Source: Pararge aegeria (Eukaryota > Arthropoda > Insecta > Lepidoptera > Nymphalidae). Taken from it: 64,000 nt of DNA. Below, piece by piece: positions 42,901 to 54,900 of the stretch. The first letter of the stretch is position 1. Every line of letters starts with the position of its first letter. The position numbers and the translations under genes are program-made. The DNA is taken from positions 10,868,001 through 10,932,000 of the forward strand of contig NC_053185.1 in NCBI RefSeq assembly GCF_905163445.1, written 5' to 3'. The notes beneath the pieces were generated by a model that was not told where the DNA came from, did no database searches, and was given only the letters and a program-made list of their open reading frames with translations.

Positions 42901-45900
42901 TCACCAACCACCCACCACCATGCCCATCCATCTGCCCAGCGTGGTGATTATGAGAAAATCCTCCCGTTTCAGAGGCTTTAGTTCTGTAGTGGACTGTTAT
43001 AAGCGTTGTATTGGTGACTAGTGAAGATGCACTACAAAACACGCAGTGACAACCATAACATATATATGTTATAAAATATTAAGGTGAAAGGGGTACCACG
43101 TATTATGATATTATGTACGTCTTTTTTCTAAAAACAAAAAATCACTACTACAACACACACGCAATACATGTTCCATAAATACCAGGTAAACTGGAAGAAA
43201 ATGCCACATCGCCTTTGTACCTTATTGAAAAGTGTGCAATAATAAATTAAAACCAACAAAAAACAAACGAGGTCGAAAGTTGCTATGAGCAATTAGTGTG
43301 GGTTACTAATTTTTTTTTTAAGTTTACTTTTAAATGAAACTAAAATTATTTCATTGTTTTAAATCGAGTATTGGTGATGGTAATTTCCTGGTAACTGATT
43401 CAAACAAGTCTTATGTGACAAAACATTATGTGACTTAATTAATAAGCTCATAACTTTGACGAAATACTGAGAGATATTATCTTAATTGCATGTTGTAAGA
43501 ACTAAATATAATAGTACCATAAATTTAAAAAAGCAATATGTAAGTTTTCTTAACATTATACTAGAATTGCTAACTGTAACTCAAAATTCCGCATGTGCCA
43601 TGTGGGATTTGTTTGTGGGTTGTATTCGTGCACGCCAGCTGTGCGTGTAAACAAGATCGGAACCAAAAAAGCGCTCCCTATTCGTTGTACCATCATACCA
43701 ATTTTCAGAAATAAGCATAACTTTATAAGCATGCCCACATTGTAATGCAGGAAAAAATTAGCAATAATCCAAATATCATGACTGATATACTCAGATGAAT
43801 GATGACGTCCTAGTAAATATACAGTAAAGTAAAGGTCTACAACTATAACTAATGATTTCAAAATCACATTTACATGTGCATGTGTGTTTGTATTAACGTT
43901 TGTGTGAATTGTTTTAATATTATTTAGGACAATTACATTTTTGCTGTTGCCATGACCCCATTTAACCTTAAATGTAAACACAGTAAAACAGCTAATGTTA
44001 TGGTTGTCACTATTCTCCAAAAGATTAATGACTTCAGAAAAAAGTTGTTGAACAAAAGTATTTCATTATTATTAACCTCATCTACTTACTTGCCCTGTTC
44101 TAACTAGTCTACTGCTATTTTGTTTGCAGAATAAAAAAAATACAACCTGTATAATTAATAAAAATGTGTACAACACACATTGTTATCTCTCTTATACAAT
44201 ACTGTGTGAGTTAGATAGCAATAGACACAACATTCTAATTATTATTGGCTGTAAATATTGATCTCTGTCTCTGGCTGCCGTCATAGTGCTCTCCTTTAAG
44301 TAGCAAAATAGTATAATACCTTTAAACCGTGATAGTAAGAAACATGAAATTTGTATCAACGATAAAAAAAACCCTACAATGCAAACTACATAATTAATTT
44401 AATTAAAACTTAGAACAAAATATTAAAAGGAAAGATTATGTACGTGTCAGACGTGTCAGGGTTTCTTAGTCAATATTGAAAATTTGCTGCAAAGCCAAAA
44501 CACGAATTAGAAACTTTAAGACTTCCTTGGCAATAAACTTTGACCAAATAGGCGCCAGAGGCCACCATCAAACTATCTTGATGGGTTATAAAGAGTTTCT
44601 TACTCAATACTCAGTAAGCCCCATTCGATTGCATTAATATTCGATTTTAAGAAATCTCCATCTAAATTCGAAGTTGGTAAAGAGGGGGTGACTCTAAAGA
44701 ATCTTTTATCTTGCGAAAAACATTAAACTTAATCCACTGCAAAACATACTAATAAACATTGTAAAGCAGTTGCATAGTTAATCAATGTTTTCTTTTCTCC
44801 TTTCGGATTGGTAATTAGGGATGACCAGTGATCGGAATAGGTAGTGAAAATTTGTTCATCGCATGTTTAGTTAATCCAACTAGTTTGGAATATCTGAACG
44901 TAAAGGATCCAAATTTATTTGAAAGTAATTAAAACAATAATAATAAGTTAACCCTAAAGTAGCCAAATTTGGAACATTACTAAAAATTTTAAGCTTTCAC
45001 ATAAATGCTGTTAATAAGAACATCAAAATAGTTCATTACAGTTACGTGAAAGAGAAAGAGAAAGCATATATATTATTCACAAGCCTTATCAATGTTAATG
45101 TAATGCTAGTTATCATTGACCTAATTTGCATAACCTATTCCGATCAATGCTACTGACAGATAGAGAGAAAACATCAAACAACTAATCAATAGCTATACAA
45201 AATTTATAAGTAGCGCTTATAAATAGTATTTAAGGAAATTATACAATAAATATCGTTACATACTCAGTCTTATTGGTCTTATTTTTTTAATGGCCGGTTT
45301 TTAAATCGTTGAATAACCTAGATTTGAGGAAAACATTTAAAATTTCGATGGATTTCTTTGTAAGCGGAATAGCTCAAATAAATTCCTCACTTAGGTTATC
45401 TAACGGTTGTTGATTAATTGCCAAATTGTTTTAAATACGAACGATAAAATGTGAAGCTGTAATTTTTTTTATTCTTAAAACGAGTAACAGCCTTTGTCAT
45501 CAACTAAAACATCGTGTTGCACATGTTATACTGAAATTTATCAATATTAAAATAATACATGCGTATTCAAATTAAGGCGACTTCTGTATTTGACCAGCTA
45601 AAACATTTTTGACAAAATTAAACTAATTAGAAACCCAAGAATATAACTTGAGTTGAAAATAACTAAAGTATTGTTTATCATAAATAACATACATTGTAAC
45701 ATTGTAAAAAGGTTTTATTATTTAAAAAGAATGTTTTAATGTAATTATTAAAATGAATACATTACTTTATTTTTCGTCATTATAGGGAAAAAAATAATCT
45801 TCAAAATGGCGTATCAATTTCATAACGAAAAAGGGTAAATCAATATAAATAACACAATACAATACACCATTCTGAACTGTGGATTACATTACTAAAAAAG

Positions 45901-48900
45901 CTAGAAGATTAAATAGATGAATTGATATCTTAAAGTGTATTATATGTATTATACTACTACTACTATATGTATTATAATACTACTTTAAGATTTAATCCAT
46001 AGAATCGTTATTTTACGACACTTTTCCCTGATTAGCTACGAAAAAGTAGCTAATTTTTTTTGGACAAATACAAAAATGCAGAACTTAAATTTATGTAGAG
46101 TTAGCACTTGTGTTCAATTGCGTACCTCACTTGACTTCAAAATATTATACAATACCAGCATAACAAGACAATAACGAAAAAATTAAAAGGCAACACAAAT
46201 TAAAAAATACAATGGAACAATAAATAAAAATAGTTTATACTTAATAATAATTATTTGGTTATAACAAATTGAACAAATTTAAAAATAAAAATCTTTACTA
46301 GCTTACATAATATCGTCAATATATATTCCACTAAAATAAAAACGCAATTGTCGGAAATAAATTAAGTCGTAAATATAATAAAATTAAAATCTAAAACAAG
46401 TGCCATTCCCGTGAAACAAAATGCATGCATGGCAAAAATTTCAGATTGTATCTATATAAATGTTTATAAATATTTATATACATTTATATAAATGAAAATA
46501 CATTCCTTCTTTCGTATATTTTATATATAACACAGCCGACAAATCCTATTTTTTTTTTTTATGTAGGTAGTGTACCAAACGTGGAACATCGTGAGTTCTG
46601 ATATGGCAATACAAGACAATTAAGCCTTATATTAAAGTCTTAAAATTAATTTATTAAAAATGAAAGGCAAATTCAATTTTATTAGCCTATAAATAAAAGG
46701 GTTGTTCGGGCCGTTTTAGTTATATCGCAGTCTGTGATCTAGACAATCAAAGACAAAATTCCAGAAGGCCTATTGAATCAGTTTCTCATATAACTTGGAA
46801 ACAGTAACTGAACCACGGCTGTTACGTCGTCAACAAATACTTTGTTGGTTTGTATATTCCCTCCGTACTGCCCTCCTATGTAGATAAGTCCAATAAACTA
46901 GGTTCAATTTCTTGTATTAAATAAAATTACAACTGATCTTTCCGTAACTGTAATGGCGTTCGTGATAAATAAATCACAAACCACAGCCGTTGTTTAGTAA
47001 AAAAAAAAACATATTCGCAATAGATACTTAATAACGATATTAATTAATAATATAAAAAACGCCGACACTTTTAATAATAAAAGTAGTTTCTAGTCATGCC
47101 CATTCATTTGATACCCAAATTTGGGGAGTTGTGAAAAAAAAGTAATACGCAATTGTGCTGGCTGCAATCTTGCATTTGAAATTAATCATAATGTACATTA
47201 TGTTTTATTTCAAATTCTACTACTCAAGCCCTTTCATTTGATACCCATATTGAAGTTGTAAATTTTCATCAAACACAGCTAAGATTGCTCTCGACTATTT
47301 TACCTTCCAAACAAAATCAACATCGGGAGCTACGATGGCACAGACAGGCCCACACACGAACACGTTTTTTTGGGGTTACAAATTGTGTAAGAAAATTTAC
47401 AACGCATTTTGCTGATTTCCTATCGAAAGATTTGTTAGAAACCAGAGTTATTGCGCTTTTTACTTTTGTAAGGACGGAAACTGTACTAGAGACGTGTTGA
47501 TCTACCAACTTCGTTTTATGATTTTAGATTTTTTTAATAATCCTTCTAATGTTACCTCTCGACTGCAATCTACTAAACTTGGTGATAAGAGATTCCTGTG
47601 CTCACCACTTAGGTCGTCAGACTATTTTATGAGCAGGGCGCTCAATAGCGACTTAAGACAACGCAACTCGGTCAATTGTCGACTGCCGAACTCTAGTTCT
47701 TCTATGATCTCCTTATTTCTGATTTTATCACGTAGAGATACTCAGAGCTCTAGGTTGCCCGCGGAGGATCTGAGATTTTTCATGATCCTGTTTTGACACT
47801 ATAAAAGCAATTGCCCGCGGCTCTGATCAGATTATTAAAGATTATGTCAGTCAAATCAAGTTGTCCCTGTCTGAAAGATTTTTAAGATAAAAACGGAGTC
47901 AGAATGGTGACACTCTTATTCCTTATTTCTGGGAATGTGACCTACCCAACTAAACCATGTATACATGGTGTATATTATACTCATGTATGATTTGAGATCA
48001 GAATTCTGGGTTAAGGGATATACGTATAAGATAAAATATTAGTCTTGTTCTTTCTGAGGCTGTTAAGAAGCTGTTCAGAAGTGCGCAAAATGGCAAATAG
48101 CAATAAGTATTAAAAAATTGTATTTGGCTAACTAAGGGAGCAAAAATGTATTTTATTAGGAACTTCATTAGACGTCTCCGGTGCTCAAAAAAAGTCATTC
48201 GTATTTTGTATAAAAAAGTCACTTAATAAAATAGTGAGTAAACAAATTGGGTGGATACGCGGCGGACATATTATGGCAAATACACACTTTTAAAAGCCAA
48301 TGCTAAACTGTGGACGACGCTACGCAGAAATGATCTTGTATACCCGCAATCATTTAAGTATGGAGAGTATAAAGACTAGTTTGTCACTAATGAGTGTTAG
48401 TCGTACTTTTTATCGGTAATTTAAAGGGTTTAACTTTTATAGATAGCTATATAAAAGGAAAAACAAAGACGCTTCTAGCTACTAAACCTTAAAGCATTAT
48501 TCTTAAAAAAACTGTCTTTCAAATAATATCACTTGAGGCGAAGCTAGTAAGGGGACAGAATTGGCACACAAAGGAGTTCACCTCTTACTTTGCTTTCACC
48601 AAACTTCATACTGCCCAATTAAGTATATCGAGATCTTACCAACCTTCCCCTATGTAAGACTAGTTGGAAAGGAGGTACTTGGAATCCTACCATAAAAACT
48701 CCTTAGCTTTAGATTTAGAAAAAAATTAACTAACTGGGATTCGCATATATAAACATAACCTAAAAAAATTTACAACCCTAATTGTAATAGCTTGATGTCG
48801 CATTTAGACTTTTGTGGTATGTGGTAGTGTGTATAAATTATTATTTTAATATTATCTAGGACCATAATCGTCTTTCTGTTGCCATCACACCACAATTCAC

Positions 48901-51900
48901 ATTTCAATAAATGCTTAAATTTGACTGCAGTCGGTTCTGAGTGGATATGATACCATAACTGTAAGTTGAAATATATACGTCGTTCAAATATCCTTAAATC
49001 CTTTAAGATTAACGAAAAATTGAGAATCTATGTTTACGTCACGTCGGTTCACGTAACATTGCACTTGTGAAATCAGACCAGAGAGTTAGTATACACAGCA
49101 TACTTAGTACAGATAAGTAAACTATGTTTTACAATATTAAAGATGCCCGAGTAATATTTTAAGCCCAGTAATAAATAAATTAGGCTCTGCCACTAAAACA
49201 TAGTCATTCATCATAATTTCAACTTATGGACGCCCACTGCACGACATATGGCTTTATTCGGATTTCTATACTACAGTTGTGTTCCGCTTATGACCAACAT
49301 ATGCCTGTGAAACTTTGGATGTCGACTGTCTATCTAGTTGGAGGTCTACCATCGCTACATTTTCTCAGAGGTCGCCACTGCAGCACCATGGGATATTAAC
49401 GTCTATCGGTCCTTAGCTATGCGCACCGCCAATTGCCAGTTTAACTTCGATACTCGTTGAGCTTTGGTTATTGAAGGGATTAACTTAATCAACGCCTTAT
49501 TTGTTATTTTACCACACAAGAGATACTTCAATCATGGGCTCATTGTTAATATAGACTTTTTTATGAGGGCCGTTAGCGACACTGATTCGGGGCAAAAAGG
49601 GCGATGTCTCATTAGTGTACAACACAGCGTTTTGTTGTTGCATACCATTTAAAATATATGAAGAACTAGAAAATGCTACGTTGCGACGACGCAAAGCAAT
49701 AAAAAGATTGAGGCAGAGCTCTAAGGCGGGTCACCCACATGGTTACAAGTCGAGGCGCGGGCACATAAGCGGCGCGCGGCATCTTACTTTTCTATAGAAC
49801 AACTAGGCAGTGCGCTCACTAAGAGAATCGCGGCACGGGCGTCGTAAAGTCAGATTATAGTTGTACCCAAAATCTTCTCCTATTTAATTAATGAATTGGA
49901 TAAGTGCAAGTACGTCTTCATCCTCTGATTACGACATGTTGAATGGGATGTCTAAAGAAAGCATAACTGACCGCGACCCTAACCGAGTTGAATACTGCGG
50001 TGCTTCGCCACGACTTTGCAGTCAGTGAAACGCCTACGTCAACACTCGCAACACCCAATTTTAGAAGACTTCAAGCACTGAGGAATTTGGGAGTGAATAT
50101 GTAACAAAGCTACTCGAACACTGCCCTTCAAGATAACACTATAAAAATACATATGTTTGATAAACGTTAGCAGACTTTCCAAAAGACTATGTCCCAATAT
50201 GGAGCCAATCTTGGTCAGCCTAACAGTTAAAATCAAATCAAATCGGAGCAACAAAATAATGCAGCAAATCTCTTATGTTATACGATAGATTTCTTACAGA
50301 ATATTTAATCAACAATGGATTCAGATAAGTAGTGAAACTCTTTCACTTTTGTTCATTGTTAATGTACTAGGAGAGATAGATATTGGAATGCAACAAATAT
50401 TAACTCTTCATAGACCATGAGAAGGCATTTGATCGGATCAAGCACCAATTCATTATAAATGTACGAGATCCATAGATCGCCTTTTTTGATTGGAAACAGC
50501 TTCTGTGTCAAGCAAACTGAAAATAAAAGGAAAGCTACCCAACTCAGCACCCAGAATCTGTAATCGGATGGTTCTGAAACGACTACATACAGTTTCCATG
50601 AATCTACAACCTACATCTCAAAACATGTGAGAATTCTGATTAACAATGAATAAACGGAGTATGTATTAAGAAGATTTCGAAAACATAGTAGTAATGACAA
50701 TACGATCACTAAGGAATGGAATTAGTTAGTAAAAAACATGGCGAGACATGAATTTCAAATTACATTTTCTCGAACACACAGGCAAGAGCAAAATGCCATG
50801 ATACCAAAATATTGATATACGTATATCAAGATGTTCCAGAAACGCTGAAGATCGTGACAAGTAGAGGCGCATCGCGGGGGCTGCTGTAGGCAAAGAAAAA
50901 GAACCATCGTCAACCACGACCGCTCTGTCAAGAGTGAACGACTAAGGAGGATATCAAGATTGAAACGCATTAGAAATAAGAATATATCTCCCTAGTTTCA
51001 CAACACTTCCAGTATAAAATAAATGTTATTTATGTCTAAGGTTGTATGTTAGTTCATATTTACGCGATATATAAAAAAGGAAAAAATGTAACGAACATTT
51101 TCTTATCGTGACTGCCAAATTACTTTTAAAAAAAGTGCACGATTATCGATTAATATTAATTTCAAGTGCAACACAATTGTGTCACATAGATTTATTTTAT
51201 TTAAAAACTATAGCTTATTGAGCAATAATGAATTAAGTTCAGTTATTAAATCTTTAAACTCAATTAGTTTCCTACATAATGTACAGATTTTATCTATCGA
51301 CTGGACTCGGTACCGTAGCTGATATACACCATTTATGTATATACTCGGCTATATCTTAATATAAAAGCCAGCTACATATTTATGTACCACAAAACCTAAT
51401 GCACATTTAAAACACCCACCCAAATTAAATAAATTTGAAGGAATTTCCACTATGATACAGACTACAAAAACAACAAAACATCGCGTCGGGTGTTTAATGG
51501 GTGACTTGATATAAAGCTAACTATCTATAAAAGTTTATTGCAAATCTTTGATAAATTGTGGCAGGGATACATTCCTGAAACGAAATTTATAGCATTATTT
51601 ATAGATACTTTTATTGATACCTACATTATGCAATGTCAAAAAATTTAAGATTTTGCTACCTCTGAATTGAATTTAAAAAACAGAACAAAAATGAAAGTTT
51701 TTTGTATGTCAAATGACTTAATCAAATATACTTCAACTATTATTTTAAAAAGAAACAAACTGAATTAATTAAAAGTTAAAACCCAACAATTCATTGTGTG
51801 TACTTTTTACAACCTAAATTGTAAGTGTTATTGAAAGTGTCTTATTATAACATTGATTGCCCAAAAAATTATTCAGACAGTAAAATTTTGTATCATCAAT

Positions 51901-54900
51901 GGAATGACTTTTTCAATACTTATATTGCATAGCATTTGCTTTTTACCAAACTAGTAGTAGTGCAATTTAAAGTAGGTACAGTTTGCTGAGCAACAACGTA
52001 CAGTAAGTAACATTATTGCAGTTAGCCACAAACATGTTACTAGAAATTTTTAAACGGTAGGTAGATAAATACTTTTCAATAGCATTAGCTTTCAGACTTT
52101 AATTAATAATTATTCTCATTAGTCTCATTTAACTTGTAAGATAAAAAAATAATAAAAACTTATTGTTGTCATTTCTATCCACAATTTTTTTAAACTGGTA
52201 TCAAACTGTACCAACAAAAAGGAAAACTCCCAAATTTTCTTTTCACAGTGCCATAGATAGCGTGAATCAATGTTTCGTGTACATAACCTCCGATAGAATA
52301 TTTAGCAATTAAAATCTAGTTTTTCATACCTGTTGGAAGTAAATTGGTAAAAACTAGTTTTTAGATGATTTTGGGTTTTAACTGTGTGTGATATAGATTT
52401 TGGTAAAAATAAACATTGTAATCAGATTTAGGTAAGGTATTTTAAAAGCATGTTTTTCGTTTAAATTTTGGTCTGTAAGTCATGTTACAGACTATGATAA
52501 AAGAATCCAGTGCCAACTTAATAATTTAAACTTGATAGTTTGGTTTACCAAGTGGATAAATCTAGTATGATGAAATAAACGCCAGACATCCTAAACATGC
52601 TTTCAAAATACTTTTAAGAAGCCTCCAAGTACAATATTAGTTAAAGCTTGTTGAAAGCTGTAAACGTGAATTAGAATTTTTCAATGAAAACATTGATAAC
52701 AAGTTTTATCGTTCACGAATTTACCTTTATTCACGATGACTGCAGTAGGTCTTCCTAATGCTTGATGGTCGAGTATTATATTGTATTGCCATTTCAGAAA
52801 ACTCATGATGTTCACAATATGTTGGATTTTGTTATAAGGGAAAAAAATTACTTTTCAATAATCAGTTAAGTTTGTTGAAGAACATTTTGAGGATTTCCCC
52901 CCTGGAATAAATTCCTTAAAGATACTTAGGCCCGCCCGTGTATCGAAGTTGTTAACCCTTGCAATGGGGTCACACCTCTAGCACAACCCTCTTCAGGTAA
53001 GAGGTGCCGGGCCTGTAGGAATAAAATACAAGGCATTAATTTTGTGAATTCTGCACAAGAGCCATCGAGTGCCTCGCAGCTCATGGCTCAAAAGCTGCAA
53101 TAGGTAATAAAATAATGTCAAATAATTTTGTGTACCTTCAAAAAGTGAGCACTGATGCAATACGATGGCTCAAGTGAGCTTACAATTATTAAAATAGAGA
53201 TTGTGATCCTACCTTAAGCAATGTATTGATTTCCCTCAGTGAGGTAATGGGAAATCCTTCCTTTTCCTTCTCCATTTTAAGTCTTTTCAGAGCAACAATC
53301 TCTTCTGTTGTTTTGTCACGAGCTCTGTAAACAACTCCATATGTGCCTTCCTCTATTCTATTGAGACATTGAAACTCCTCAACAGATCGACAGCCCTATA
53401 AAGTAAGATTGGTTAGCATTCCTTTGAAGAAACATTAGTTCATTCTCTTTGGCAAAAACTTACCAATGTTACTACAGTTAATGCAAAATTCTATTTACAC
53501 TTACACAAAATTTGATGTTTGATGTTCATGTGTTTGTTATGTTTATTGCACAAAACTGTTGTGCTTGCTGCTGATATTTTAATATCAACCATCCAATTAG
53601 TAGCACTAGTAAATCTTAGATAGTAAACAAAATAATGTACCTGCAGTGCTGGAAAGTATGGTGGTAAAGCATTGATAGCCTCTTCTCTTAACCTTATTTC
53701 CTCATCATCTTGTTGAGGCTTTTCTTCTTCTTCTGTGCTAACTTTGCCATTTACACCAGGTGGTGGTGGTGAAAATGAATGTGATCGACTTCTACTTTTG
53801 GATCTTGAATGTGACCTTTAATCATTAGTTAAAAAATTGCTTGAAAACACTGGTATTGACTGGTTTGTTAATTCAAGGAATTAGAAATATTACTTGCTTA
53901 AATGGTGAAGTAAAACATTGTGAGGAAACCTGCATGCCTGAGATTTAGTTATCCATAATGTTTTCAAAGATGGATGAAGTCTTTCAATCCGCTCTTGACC
54001 TTCATAGCGGACTTCTGCCTACACCTGCTCATTTTGAGAGGACACTCATGCCCTGTAGTGGGTCAGTAATGTTTAAAAATGATGATGACTGGTGTGGACA
54101 TATTTAAGGTTACGTCTATATGTATAGCTGTCTGTTTATTTTGATCTGTTAGCAATTAATAACTGAATTATTTACTGAATGCAGTTATTATGAGGAAAAC
54201 ACAACAGACCTTGGTAGAACCTTCAGTTTAAACACCATTGTGTGTGAACACAATCTATACCCTAAAACTGTTTGAAGAATAAGTATAACCAAAATGAAAT
54301 TTTATTATATTAATTATAGTTATTGGTATGTAACCATAACAAATAGTATAAATTTATATATTACTAGCTAATGCCCGCGACTTCGTCTGCGTTTGATTTC
54401 GTTTTCCGATGTGGCATTAAATTTAGTTGTAGATCTAACGTAAGTAATCAGTATTGCTAAGCCTTAAATGAGGGGTTTGCTGCTGTCCACTGAGGAGTTC
54501 TGTCCTCTATCTCCAACCACAGTAACCAAAAACAGTTTGTGCAAAATTAAACACATATTATAATATCTATAGTACAAAAATAATTTTTTAAATCGGTTAT
54601 AATTTGTCGGAGTTATGATGTAAAATCGTCAAACACTCATCCCCTCTCCCAAAGGAACCACCAAGCTTAATGTCGGGATAATCCTATATTACTTCTAACA
54701 CTTCCAAGAATATGTGTACAAAGTTTCATGAGGATCGGTTAAGTAGTTTGTGTGAAAGCGTAACATTGACATTTATAATATTAGTAGGGAAGGGAAGTAG
54801 GGATATACAAAAGATGTAAAAAAAAATTCTTACCTAGCTGATCTATGAGATGAAAGGCTGCCATGATCCGATTTTGGTGATATAGGTGATTTTGACTTGG

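Larger units (their letters stand above)
42195..53212. other. 11-kb CDK11 intron 7
   Basis: No gene or RNA recognised on either strand. Contents seen: perfect hairpin 42416-42492, family E repeat 42840-43020, a short repeat pair at 43870-43990 and 48815-48915, hairpins at 45929-45992 and 46453-46490, and RTE relics at 47670-47790, 49205-49470 and 50340-50600. The rest is AT-rich. Confidence 0.7.

Noticed and set aside
43556..44020. 154-codon reverse-strand open frame in the CDK11 intron
   Set aside because: Composition is AT-driven and hydrophobic with no recognised domain. It lies in a repeat-bearing intron and has no supporting splice or start context.
47285..47796. Two overlapping plus-strand open frames in the CDK11 intron
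   Set aside because: They overlap an eroded RTE relic read from the opposite strand and show no recognisable protein similarity or splice pattern.
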